DNA of 40,788 nucleotides from Caulobacteraceae bacterium (GTDB lineage Bacteria; Pseudomonadota; Alphaproteobacteria; Caulobacterales; Caulobacteraceae), in assembly GCA_025450315.1 (NCBI GenBank), contig JANWHQ010000081.1, positions 1 through 40,788 on the forward strand. Direction: 5' to 3'. The translations under genes and the position numbers were made by a program. Positions 20,467 through 31,300 of this stretch are shown here, piece after piece (positions within the stretch are counted from its first letter, which is position 1; each line of letters starts with the position of its first letter). The notes under the pieces were generated by a model. The model was not told the origin of the DNA and did no database searches. It saw only the letters and a list, made by a program, of their open reading frames with translations.

Positions 20467-22039
20467 AGGCGTCCCCCGCATGTCCAGCGGCTTGCGACCT
20501 GGCGGCCGCCAGGCTCTGGACCACGTCTTCGGTTCCGAAATACTCGAGGAACAGGCGGATGATCATCCTCACCAACCATGACGAGACATGCCTTGTGACG
20601 CCGTCGTCGGCGCCGAAGGCGGGCGGGCTCGTCGGCGGCAGGTAGGTTCCCATCCACCGCACGATCTCAAACGATGGCCAATAGTGGACCCCCTCGATGT
20701 CGCGGTTCATGACGGCCTCGACGGTGGCCCGGAGGGTGGACTTGGACACGGCGTCCGCCTGCACGGCCGAGAGGCGGTCGAAGGTTCCCGCCAGCGGCAC
20801 CGGGGATACCGTGAGCACGATCCGGCACTCGGGGTTGAGCCTGCGCAGGTTCCGGATGATCTGGGACAGGTGGGCGGCGTTTTCCTCAACCGACATCATC
20901 CTGAACTCGTATTTGTCGGCGACCAGCCCTCTTTCCTGCGCGCCGATCAGGGCGAACTCCCCGGTGTGGCGGTCGAAATAGGCTGCGGCGACCCCGAGGG
21001 AGAGGATGAAGACTTCGGTCTTGGCGAACCGGCTGGCATAGCCTTCGCGTTCGGGGGCCGAGTTGAAATAGGGACTGGCCGCGTCGTCGCCGACGATCCA
21101 GTCCAGGAACCTGCGGCTGGCGACGAGGTTGTCCATCGTTTCGCTGCGCTTCTGGAAGAAGACATCCATGCCGCATTCGCGCAGCGCGGCGGCGATGTGT
21201 TCGGCGAAACACGAGCCGAACGTCGCCACCTGAGTGGACGGCCCCAGGACCGGCGCGTCCGGCCGGCTGCCAGGAAGCACGTAGGTCCGGACCACCCGTT
21301 CCAGGTCTTCGAACGACTTGATCGCGCGAGGGAAGATCGCCGGGCGCCCCTGGGTTGGGCGGGCGCGCGCCGTTGGAGCGGCCAAGGCTCCGGAGGGACC
21401 GGCGTCCGGGGCGGATCGCGCGGGGTGGGCGCTGGGGGCCTGGGCCGGTCCAAAGGCGCGTTGCGCGCGCGACATCACGACCCGCGCGCGGGCAGAGTGT
21501 GGATCCCGCTCCAGGGCGTATTCCGCCAGGTAGAGCGAGCGGTCCAGCAAGGCCTTGGAGTACCGCGCCGCGACCTTGGCGTTCTCGGGCGCGACCCTCA
21601 GCGCCTTGTCGAACAGCGCGAAGGCTTCCGGGTGGCGCTTCTGGCGAGCGCGGACGTCGGCCAGGCCGACCAGCCCCCATAGGTTGGCGCTGTCCAACGC
21701 CAGGGCGCGCTCGAAGGTTTCGGCGGCGGCCGCCCAGCGGCGCTGTCCCGCCAGCAGGCCGGCCATGGCGACGAGGATGTGGGCCGCGCCTGGATCCATC
21801 TCATGGGCGCGGCGCAGCTCCTCTTCCGCGCGGGGATCCATGAGGGCGGCCAGCATCTGGCCATAGCGCAGCCGTAGCTCCGGCCCGTCGACGCCCGACG
21901 CCAACAGGGTTTCGAGGTCCGCCACGCCGCCGGCATGGTCGCCGGACTTGAACTTTCGCCAGGGAATCTCCTCCGGATGTTGACGAGGCTCGGCGCCCAT
22001 CTCCGGCTGGCTTTCGATGGCGCGTCCGGCTTCACTCAT
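20450..22039 (-). CDS. TPR-GSCFA domain protein
   Basis: A 529-residue protein. Residues about 25-195 form TPR-like repeats (WAAAAETFERALALDSANLWGLVGLADVRARQ in outline). A Pro/Ala-rich linker (198-232) leads to a GSCFA domain from about residue 245: ATFGSCFAEHIAAALRECG (276-279 holds the name motif), KTEVFILSLGVAAAYF, IVLTVSPVPLAGTF, and VHYWPSFEIV. GSCFA domains are SGNH/GDSL-hydrolase relatives, probably acting on glycans or lipids, but no reaction is established. No signal peptide. The 3' end overlaps ispB. Confidence 0.85.
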   Translation of the reverse strand: MSEAGRAIESQPEMGAEPRQHPEEIPWRKFKSGDHAGGVADLETLLASGVDGPELRLRYGQMLAALMDPRAEEELRRAHEMDPGAAHILVAMAGLLAGQRRWAAAAETFERALALDSANLWGLVGLADVRARQKRHPEAFALFDKALRVAPENAKVAARYSKALLDRSLYLAEYALERDPHSARARVVMSRAQRAFGPAQAPSAHPARSAPDAGPSGALAAPTARARPTQGRPAIFPRAIKSFEDLERVVRTYVLPGSRPDAPVLGPSTQVATFGSCFAEHIAAALRECGMDVFFQKRSETMDNLVASRRFLDWIVGDDAASPYFNSAPEREGYASRFAKTEVFILSLGVAAAYFDRHTGEFALIGAQERGLVADKYEFRMMSVEENAAHLSQIIRNLRRLNPECRIVLTVSPVPLAGTFDRLSAVQADAVSKSTLRATVEAVMNRDIEGVHYWPSFEIVRWMGTYLPPTSPPAFGADDGVTRHVSSWLVRMIIRLFLEYFGTEDVVQSLAAARSQAAGHAGDASTPVG

Positions 22040-22080
22040 CCGTCAAGCTTTCCCGCGTTTGGCCCAAGGCGGCAATACAC

Positions 22081-22099
22081 GGCGAAGTTGACCTTCGCC
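22081..22099 (-). other. Hairpin after the aminotransferase gene
   Basis: GGCGAAG-TTGAC-CTTCGCC forms a perfect 7-bp stem directly after the aminotransferase stop. The minus-strand sequence after it is GTGTATT, so it lacks a convincing U-run. It may be a weak terminator or a 3'-end stabiliser before the GSCFA gene 40 bp on. Confidence 0.4.
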
Positions 22100-22106
22100 A
22101 TCCGGA

Positions 22107-23886
<1,780 letters not shown>

Positions 23887-23918
23887 CCGCCCACGCCTGA
23901 TCGGCGACCGCTGCCGCC

Positions 23919-24677
23919 ATGGGCCGACTGATCCGCTTCATCCTGGACATGGACGCGCGCGCCTGGCGGACGGTCGTGGTGACCTTCCTGCTGTTCGGCG
24001 GCGCGGGGCTGATCTTCCTGGTGGCGATCCCTGCCCTGGGCTTCAACGGCCAGGCCACGGTGGGCCACTGGCTGGGGGTGGCGGCCAAGAGCCCCTTCGC
24101 CCTTCTGATCGCGGTGGGGGCCTTCGCGGTCCTGGCCTTCGCCGGGGTGCCGCAGGTGATGCTGATCGCCGCCGCCGTGGTGGCCTTCGGCGCCGAGCTC
24201 GGCTTCGCCTACAGCTGGATCGGCACCATGGTCTCCGCCGCCGTCGGCTTCTGGCTGGGCCGGGTCACCGGCGGGCGGATGCTGCGCCGGGTGGGCGGCG
24301 AGAAGCTGAAGACCTTCATGGCGATGATCGGCCGCAACGGCTTCCTGGCCAGCCTGATCGTGCGGCTCGTCCCCTCGGCGCCGTTCGTGGTGGTCAACAT
24401 GGCCGCCGGCATGACGCCCATGCGGTTCTCCTCGTTTGCGCTGGGCGCGGCGATCGGCGTCGTCCCGAAGATTCTGCTGACGGTGATGGCCGGCCACTCG
24501 GTGACCCACGCCAGGTCGGGCGGGCTGTTCGCCAACGCCGCCCTTTTCGCCCTGGCGCTGCTGATCTGGATCGGCGCGGGCCTGTGGGCCCGGCGCTGGA
24601 TCCGGCGGCACGAGACCGCCACCGCAGGACCGCATGTTGCGGCCTCGGCGGTTGCCGAACCGGCGGAACATCAATAG
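23919..24677 (+). CDS. TVP38/TMEM64-family (VTT domain) membrane protein
   Basis: A 252-residue polytopic inner-membrane protein of the VTT/DedA-like superfamily, linked to lipid scrambling or flippase roles. Signature parts are FAGVPQVMLIAAAVVAFGAELGFAY (about residues 74-98), GTMVSAAVGFWLGRVTGGR, and the re-entrant RNGFLASLIVRLVPSAPFVVVNMAAGMT. Its last codons overlap the proposed promoter of the leuA leader. No partner gene is evident. Confidence 0.87.
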   Translation: MGRLIRFILDMDARAWRTVVVTFLLFGGAGLIFLVAIPALGFNGQATVGHWLGVAAKSPFALLIAVGAFAVLAFAGVPQVMLIAAAVVAFGAELGFAYSWIGTMVSAAVGFWLGRVTGGRMLRRVGGEKLKTFMAMIGRNGFLASLIVRLVPSAPFVVVNMAAGMTPMRFSSFALGAAIGVVPKILLTVMAGHSVTHARSGGLFANAALFALALLIWIGAGLWARRWIRRHETATAGPHVAASAVAEPAEHQ

Positions 24678-24680
24678 ATA
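24652..24680 (+). promoter_or_regulatory. Candidate promoter of the leuA leader
   Basis: TTGCCG (24652-24657), a 17-bp spacer, and TAGATA (24675-24680) overlap the end of the VTT gene. The predicted start (24687/24688) coincides with the A of the leader's ATG. The sigma-70-like boxes are seen; activity is inferred. The arrangement resembles the trp leader of Sinorhizobium meliloti, whose transcript begins at its AUG. Confidence 0.5.
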
Positions 24681-24687
24681 GGCGGCC

Positions 24688-24756
24688 ATGCGCCGCACCT
24701 GCGACAGCCAGCTTCTCCTTTCGCTGGGGCTTACGGGCCCCTGGGCGACCGTCTAG
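24688..24756 (+). CDS. LeuA leader peptide (leucine attenuation)
   Basis: A 22-residue frame (ATG to TAG) between the VTT gene and leuA. Five of 22 codons are leucine, in the core QLLLSLGLTG. They are CTT, CTC, CTT, CTG, CTT, and CTT is unusual in this GC-rich genome, where CTG/CTC dominate. That is the signature of a leucine-sensing leader peptide. It precedes a GC-rich fold and the leuA ribosome site. A weak or absent Shine-Dalgarno fits leaderless translation. Confidence 0.75.
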   Translation: MRRTCDSQLLLSLGLTGPWATV

Positions 24757-24800
24757 CCGCGCGCTTCGCGGCAGGCGTCCAGGGGGCTCTCGACCTCCCC
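24708..24800 (+). promoter_or_regulatory. leuA leader fold (attenuator candidate)
   Basis: Competing stems are visible. Stem A: CCAGC (24708-24712)/GCTGG (24723-24727), enclosing leucine codons. Stem B: GGGGC (24726-24730)/GCCCC (24737-24741). Stem C: CCCCTGGGCG (24738-24747)/CGTCCAGGGG (24776-24785), containing the inner hairpin GCCGCG-CGCTT-CGCGGC (24756-24772). Stem D: GGGG (24782-24785)/CCCC (24797-24800). B and C, and C and D, exclude each other. No U-run follows, so whether it stops transcription or masks the leuA start is unresolved. Confidence 0.55.
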
Positions 24801-24825
24801 GAATGCACCGCGAAGGAACTCCTCC

Positions 24826-26397
24826 ATGACCGCCCCCGCCATCGACGCCGCCAAGGATCGCGTCGTCATCTTCGACACCACCATGCGCGACGGCGAGCAG
24901 TCGCCCGGCGCCTCCATGTCGCTGGACGAGAAGCTCGAGCTGGCCAAGATCCTCGAGGAGATGGGGGTCGACGTCATCGAGGCCGGCTTCCCGATCGCCT
25001 CCAACGGCGACTTCGAGGCCGTGCGCCGCATCGCCGAGATCGTCACCGAGTCGACCATCTGCGGCCTGGCCAGGGCCACGGCCAAGGACATCGAGCGCTG
25101 CGCCGAGGCGATCAAGCCCGCCCGCCGCGGCCGCATCCACACCTTCATCTCCACCAGCCCCGTGCACATGAAGCACAAGCTGCAGATGGGTCCGAACGCG
25201 GTGCTGGAGGCGATCCACGCCTCGGTCTCGCTGGCGCGCAACCACACCGACGACGTGGAATGGTCGGCCGAGGACGCCACCCGCACCGAACGCGACTTCC
25301 TGCGCCGCTGCGTGGAGGTGGCCATCAGGGCCGGGGCCACCACCATCAACATCCCCGACACCGTGGGCTACACCTATCCCGAGGAATACGCGGACATTTT
25401 CCGCGACCTGATCGCCAATGTGCCGGGCGCTGACGGGGTGATCTTCTCCACCCACTGCCACAACGACCTGGGCCTGGCGGTGGCCAACTCGCTGTCGGGG
25501 GTGCAGGGCGGGGCGCGGCAGATCGAGGTCGCGGTCAACGGCATCGGCGAGCGGGCCGGCAACGCGGCCCTGGAAGAGGTGGTGATGGCCCTGCGGGTGC
25601 GCGCCGATCGGCTGCCCTACCAGACCCGCATCGATCCTCGCCACATCACCCGCGCCAGCCGCTATGTCTCGGCCATCACCGGCTTCCCCGTGCAGTTCAA
25701 CAAGGCGATCGTCGGCAAGAACGCCTTCGCCCACGAGAGCGGCATCCACCAGGACGGGATGCTGAAGAACGCCGAAACCTACGAGATCATGAAGCCCGAG
25801 GACGTCGGCCAGGTGGAGACCAACCTGGTGATGGGCAAGCACTCGGGCCGCCACGCTTTCCGCGAGAAGCTGAAGGCCCTGGGCTACGAGCTGGGCGACG
25901 AGGGGCTGAACGAGGCCTTCCAGCGCTTCAAGGATCTGGCCGACAAGAAGAAGCAGGTGTTCGACGGGGACATCGTGGCCCTGGTCGACGACTCCCTGGC
26001 CCGGGGCAAGGAGCGGATCACCGTGGGGCGGCTGGTGGTCACCGCCGGCACCGAGGGCCAGAAGGCCGAGCTGACCCTGAACATCGACGGCGAGCCCCGC
26101 AGCGCGGCCTGCTCGGGCGATGGTCCGGTGGATGCGGTGTTCAAGGCCATCCGCGAGCTGGCGCCGCACGAGGCCATGCTGCAGCTCTACCAAGTGCACG
26201 CGGTCACCGAGGGCGCCGACGCCCAGGCCCACGTCACCGTGCGTCTCGAGGAGGGCGGCCACATCTCCACCGGCACGGCGGCCGACACCGACACCATGAC
26301 CGCCAGCGCCATGGCCTATGTGAGCGCGCTCAACACCCTGATCGCCCGGCGCGAGAAGGCCGCGCCCGACACCCGGGTCGCCGGCGGCTTCCGGTGA
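24826..26397 (+). CDS. leuA: 2-Isopropylmalate synthase
   Basis: Condenses acetyl-CoA with 2-ketoisovalerate, the first committed step of leucine synthesis. At 523 residues it is the bacterial LeuA1 type. Catalytic barrel motifs: [16 protein letters not shown] (metal and acid/base residues near 17-25), [15 protein letters not shown] with metal His210 and His212, and [15 protein letters not shown]. Then [15 protein letters not shown] (subdomain II). The C-terminal LeuA dimer domain (about residues 390-510) carries the leucine feedback site. GAAGGA at 24812-24817 is the ribosome site. Confidence 0.97.
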   Translation: MTAPAIDAAKDRVVIFDTTMRDGEQSPGASMSLDEKLELAKILEEMGVDVIEAGFPIASNGDFEAVRRIAEIVTESTICGLARATAKDIERCAEAIKPARRGRIHTFISTSPVHMKHKLQMGPNAVLEAIHASVSLARNHTDDVEWSAEDATRTERDFLRRCVEVAIRAGATTINIPDTVGYTYPEEYADIFRDLIANVPGADGVIFSTHCHNDLGLAVANSLSGVQGGARQIEVAVNGIGERAGNAALEEVVMALRVRADRLPYQTRIDPRHITRASRYVSAITGFPVQFNKAIVGKNAFAHESGIHQDGMLKNAETYEIMKPEDVGQVETNLVMGKHSGRHAFREKLKALGYELGDEGLNEAFQRFKDLADKKKQVFDGDIVALVDDSLARGKERITVGRLVVTAGTEGQKAELTLNIDGEPRSAACSGDGPVDAVFKAIRELAPHEAMLQLYQVHAVTEGADAQAHVTVRLEEGGHISTGTAADTDTMTASAMAYVSALNTLIARREKAAPDTRVAGGFR

Positions 26398-26447
26398 CCC
26401 CGGGCCGCCGCGCCGGCGGCGCGGCCGGTTCCGTCTAGAGCCAGGCC

Positions 26448-27338
26448 ATGCCCTATCTCTGGGTCATAGTGACGGTCATCGCGACCGGCCTCCAGGTCGT
26501 GCGCAACGCCCTGCAGCGGGGAATGATCGCCGACGCCGGGCCGTGGGGCGCGACCCTGGTCCGCTTCCTGTTCGGATTGCCGTTCTCGGTGGCCTTCACC
26601 CTGGTGGTGATGGCCGTCTGGCGCGGGCAGCTGCACCCGCAGCTCTCGACCGCCTACTGGGTCGACGCCCTGGCGGGCGCGGCGGCCCAGGCCACCGCCA
26701 CCGCCGCCTTGCTGGTGGCCATGCGCCGGGCCGGTTTCGCCGTCGGCACCACCATGCAGCAGAGCTCGCTGCCGCTGGCCGCGATCCTCGGCCTGGTGAT
26801 CTTCCACGACAGCATGAGCCCGCTGGGCTGGTGGGGGGTGGCGGTGACCACGGTGGGCCTGGTGATCCTGACCTGGCCGAAGCAGGCGACGCGTCACGCC
26901 CTGCTCTCGGGGGCGGCCTTCGGACTGGCGTCGGGCCTGCTGTTCGGGTTCTCGCTGAACGCCTACCGCCACGCCGCCAGGGCGCTGGAGCCGCATCATC
27001 CCCTGTTCTCTTCGGTGGCGACGGTGACCCTGACCCAGACGGTGCAGACCTTGGCCTTGGCGGGGTGGCTGGCGTGGCGCCATCCCTGGGCGCTGCGGGC
27101 CATAGCGGCGGGCTGGCGCAAGTCGCTGGGCGCCGGCTTCTGCGGTGCGGCCGCCTCGGCGCTCTGGCTGATGGCCCTGGCCCTGGCGCCGGCCGCCTCG
27201 GTGCGGGCGGTGGCGGTGATCGAAACCCCGATCGCCGTGGGCGCGGGCCGGCGGCTGTTCCAGGAGAAGCTGAGTCTCGGCCAATGGATCGCGGCCGCCT
27301 TCACCGCCGTGGGCGTGGTGATGACCGCGATCAACTGA
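26448..27338 (+). CDS. EamA/DMT-family transporter
   Basis: A 296-residue inner-membrane protein with about ten hydrophobic helices in two repeated halves. The halves show the drug/metabolite transporter pattern: GATLVRFLFGLPFSVAF and FAVGTTMQQSSLPLAAILGLVIFHD in the first, SVRAVAVIETPIAVGAGRRLFQEKLSLGQWIAAAFTAVGVV in outline in the second. Such carriers export amino acids or metabolites. Its position 50 bp after leuA suggests, but does not show, export of a leucine-related compound. Start ATG at 26448. Confidence 0.87.
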   Translation: MPYLWVIVTVIATGLQVVRNALQRGMIADAGPWGATLVRFLFGLPFSVAFTLVVMAVWRGQLHPQLSTAYWVDALAGAAAQATATAALLVAMRRAGFAVGTTMQQSSLPLAAILGLVIFHDSMSPLGWWGVAVTTVGLVILTWPKQATRHALLSGAAFGLASGLLFGFSLNAYRHAARALEPHHPLFSSVATVTLTQTVQTLALAGWLAWRHPWALRAIAAGWRKSLGAGFCGAAASALWLMALALAPAASVRAVAVIETPIAVGAGRRLFQEKLSLGQWIAAAFTAVGVVMTAIN

Positions 27339-27453
27339 TCGGCCATCGCAGCGGACCAGCGCCCGTCTGATCGTCATTGACAGACGTTGCGGCTGTGAGG
27401 GCAGGATCAGGCGAATCCGTCGGTTCGACGCAGCACGCCGACAAGGGGCGACG

Positions 27454-29175
27454 ATGGATCCGGCCGCGCTCAATCAGGTCGATCCGCGAAGGCGGATGTT
27501 CTACGCGGACCTGGACCGCCCGGACGACCCGACTCTCATCTTGGAGAATGCGCAGAAGGTCGCCGACGCGCGCGGGTCCGATCCTGTCATCGATTATCTT
27601 CACGCCCATGCGCGCCCTGCTTCGGCGCCAGGGGAAGCCTGGATCCGCCAGGCGCTGGTGGCCTCGAGCATCGAGTTTCTGCTGGAGGACTTCTTCGCCG
27701 CCAAATCTCCTTGGCGGCTAAGAGAGATGTTCGATCCCGAAAGCGGGCCGCAGGCCGCCCAGGCCATGCGTTCGCCGCGCGGGACGCTCGCGCTGACTTT
27801 CCACGGAGGTTTTGCGGCGCTGTCGCGCCACTTCTTCGCCAGCTACGTGGATGGCGGCCTGGTGGTCGACGAGAAGGCGCGGCCGAAGTTCAATAGCGTG
27901 GGCGCGGACGATCCGGGCGCGGCCCTCTTCGCCGCCTTGCGCGCGCTCCAGCAAGGCCGCCCGGTCTGCCTCGCGCCCGACGGGCGGGGCGGCAGGCCCG
28001 CCCGGCGCATCCGGGTGCTGGGGGCGAGCTGTCCGGTGACGGATGGCGCCGCATTCCTGGCCTACGAAACGGGCTGCGACACGGTCTGGTATGTCATTGG
28101 TCGGGACGGGCGGACGTTCTCCCCTGTGGTCGAGGCTGGTCCAAGCCGGGCGCCGGGCGAAACCTTCGAGGAATTTCGCGCCAGGTTGATGGCCTTCTAC
28201 AGCGGGAAGATCGAGGCGCATTTCGCCGGACCCCCCCAGAACCTGACCCTGCTCAAGGTTTGGCGACAGCGTTTCTCCCAAGCCATGTCGGCGTCCGGCG
28301 ATCTCAGCGGTCTCAGTCCGAAGAAGCAGGCGCGTTTCGCGGGCCTGGCTCGCCCGAGAGATCCGGAACGCCTGTTCGAGAACGCCGAACAGCTCGCCCG
28401 CGCCCAGCCGATCGACCCCGTGCTTGGCTACCTCTATGCCCGTGGGCGTGAGCCGCGCCTGGATTGGAGGACCTGGGCCCGTGAGGCCCAGCTGGCGGGG
28501 CGCCTCCATTCCCTGATGTTCGACCTGTTCTACATGACGCCGGAACCTCTGGATCCGGTGCTCGATCGGGCCTCCTGCGCCGCAGCGGCCCGGGCGTGGA
28601 GATCGCATCGCGGCGTCGTGGCCCTGACTTTCCACGGCGGGTTCGAGACCCTGCTGCGCTACGTCTTCAGCCGCTTTGTGGAGAACGGTGTCATCATCGA
28701 GGGCAAGACCCGGTCGAAATCCCGCGCCCTGGGGGCAAACAATCCCGGCGCGGCCCTGTTCGGGGCGTTGCGCACACTGCGCGAAGGCGGCGCGGTCTTC
28801 GTTGCGCCCGAAGGACCTTTCGGAAAGGCGGCGGGTGAGATCCAGGTGCTGGGCGCGCGTTGTCCGGTGACCGACGGCGCCGCTTTTCTGGCCTATGAGG
28901 CACGCTGCGACACGGTCTGGTACGCCATCCGCCGCCACCAACGAACGTTCTTTCCCGTCGTGGAGAGAGGCCCGACCCGGGCGGCTGACGAGACGTTCCG
29001 CGACTTCCGGATCCGACTGATGGGATTCTACCGCGACAAGATCGAGGAGCACTTCACAGGCGACCCCCAGAGCATCGTCCTGGCAGGAATCTGGCGCGAG
29101 TTTCTGTGGCAAGCGATGGAACGGGCCAATCGGACGACGGAGCCGCCCCCGGCCAACCCCGGCTTCACGCCCTGA
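27454..29175 (+). CDS. Tandem-duplicated LpxL/HtrB-like protein (two acyltransferase-like halves)
   Basis: A 573-residue protein made of two clearly homologous halves, about residues 12-278 and 289-555, offset by 277. Matching landmarks: LTFHGGFAAL (115) and LTFHGGFETL (392); GADDPGAALFAALRALQQG and GANNPGAALFGALRTLREG; LAPDGRGG (173) and VAPEGPFG (450); CPVTDGAAFLAYE in both (193, 470); the D-T-V-W-Y segment in both. The H-G-G-F then x-P-D/E-G layout with V-L-G-A-x-C-P-V-T-D-G-A-A-F-L-A recalls lysophospholipid acyltransferases of the LpxL/HtrB type, but the classical H-x4-D/E spacing is not exact. No signal or TM helix. AAGGGG supports the start. Confidence 0.65.
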   Translation: MDPAALNQVDPRRRMFYADLDRPDDPTLILENAQKVADARGSDPVIDYLHAHARPASAPGEAWIRQALVASSIEFLLEDFFAAKSPWRLREMFDPESGPQAAQAMRSPRGTLALTFHGGFAALSRHFFASYVDGGLVVDEKARPKFNSVGADDPGAALFAALRALQQGRPVCLAPDGRGGRPARRIRVLGASCPVTDGAAFLAYETGCDTVWYVIGRDGRTFSPVVEAGPSRAPGETFEEFRARLMAFYSGKIEAHFAGPPQNLTLLKVWRQRFSQAMSASGDLSGLSPKKQARFAGLARPRDPERLFENAEQLARAQPIDPVLGYLYARGREPRLDWRTWAREAQLAGRLHSLMFDLFYMTPEPLDPVLDRASCAAAARAWRSHRGVVALTFHGGFETLLRYVFSRFVENGVIIEGKTRSKSRALGANNPGAALFGALRTLREGGAVFVAPEGPFGKAAGEIQVLGARCPVTDGAAFLAYEARCDTVWYAIRRHQRTFFPVVERGPTRAADETFRDFRIRLMGFYRDKIEEHFTGDPQSIVLAGIWREFLWQAMERANRTTEPPPANPGFTP

Positions 29176-29239
29176 GCCTGTTCTCCCGGGCCCAGGCTCC
29201 CCCAACTATTCGGCTGGGTCCAGCTGCTGGATCTCAGCC
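29174..29239. repeat. Inverted repeats in the convergent gap after the duplicated gene
   Basis: GAGCCTG (29174-29180)/CAGGCTC (29193-29199) starts in the stop codon of the plus-strand gene. A second composite dyad, GGCTG...TCCAG-CTG-CTGGA...CAGCC (29212-29239), overlaps the minus-strand stop. Together they may act as bidirectional terminators, although neither has a U-run. Confidence 0.4.
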
Positions 29240-29860
29240 GCCGTCGTCAGGGTCGTCCAGTGGCGCGGCCGAGACGTCGGGGCGGAAGTCCCAGCGGCGG
29301 TCTTGCATGGACGGCGGACGTTCCGGCGGACGGGCCCATGGGGGCGGCGGGCCGGGATCGTCCTCCCAGTCGTCGCCGCCGCGCGGGCGGGCGTCGTAAC
29401 TGGCCCAGTCTCGGCCGCGGACGGGGGTGCTGTCGACGCGCGGGACGGGAAGAGGCTGCGGCCGGGCGTAGGTCACCGGCGTCGGGCTCGCGGGCGGCGC
29501 AGACGTCTGGCTGGTGTCGCCGGCGGCGGCCACCTGGGCGGGATCGGCCTGGGCGAGCTTCACGGGCTCCACGTCCGCCGGCGGACTGACGGCGGCGGTC
29601 TGGCTCGCCGTCGTCGCATCGGTCGCGGGCTGGCCCTCCGGAGCGGCCGAGAGGCTGGCGGCGTCGCCCCACAGGTTCGGCGGGTCTTCGGGCAGGGTGA
29701 CGGTGGTGGCGGCAGCCGCGTAATGCGCCTTGGGCGGCTCGAGCCATACGCCCATGCCCAGGCCCACGGCGCAGGAGATGGCGGCCCCATAGAACAACTT
29801 GCGCGTCAGCAATGGCGTGACGGCCTTCTTCAGGGCGACCGGAATGGAAACGTTGTACAT
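29234..29860 (-). CDS. Unknown membrane-anchored, Pro-rich protein
   Basis: A 208-residue protein with one hydrophobic helix near the N-terminus (about residues 22-42, LFYGAAISCAVGLGMGVWLEP) and a long, low-complexity exterior rich in Pro, Ala, Asp and Arg, probably disordered. The C-terminal third is very acidic and proline-rich (DDWEDDPGPPPPWARPP). GAGAGG lies about 12 bases before the ATG at 29860. It is transcribed away from mreB and may share the 256-bp promoter region. I do not recognise a family; a periplasmic linker is a guess. Confidence 0.55.
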   Translation of the reverse strand: MYNVSIPVALKKAVTPLLTRKLFYGAAISCAVGLGMGVWLEPPKAHYAAAATTVTLPEDPPNLWGDAASLSAAPEGQPATDATTASQTAAVSPPADVEPVKLAQADPAQVAAAGDTSQTSAPPASPTPVTYARPQPLPVPRVDSTPVRGRDWASYDARPRGGDDWEDDPGPPPPWARPPERPPSMQDRRWDFRPDVSAAPLDDPDDGG

Positions 29861-30005
29861 GACAGTAGAGCACCTCTCACTTTCGTGAACTCCGAGAGGC
29901 GCGGTTGGTTCTGGTCTGGCTTGTCGATTGTGATCGGCCGGGCGCCGGCGCCACAGGGGTGCGCCAATTCCCTTGCAATCGATCCGCACTCAGGTCACAG
30001 GCTGA

Positions 30006-31160
<1,155 letters not shown>

Positions 31161-31300
31161 CCGCCGTTTGGGCGCCGTTGACGGTTAAGCCGTCGTTACG
31201 GCGTCGAATGCGACGATGCGGCGCGCAAGCCTTACCGTCCGCGTCACGATATCTAGCGCGCCGGACGTAGCAGGCAGCGTGTGCGCTGGCGGGGAGCGTC

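Noticed and set aside
26398-26447. Intrinsic terminator after leuA
   Set aside because: A GCCGCC/GGCGGC hairpin occurs, but no U-run follows, and the transporter starts 50 bp later.
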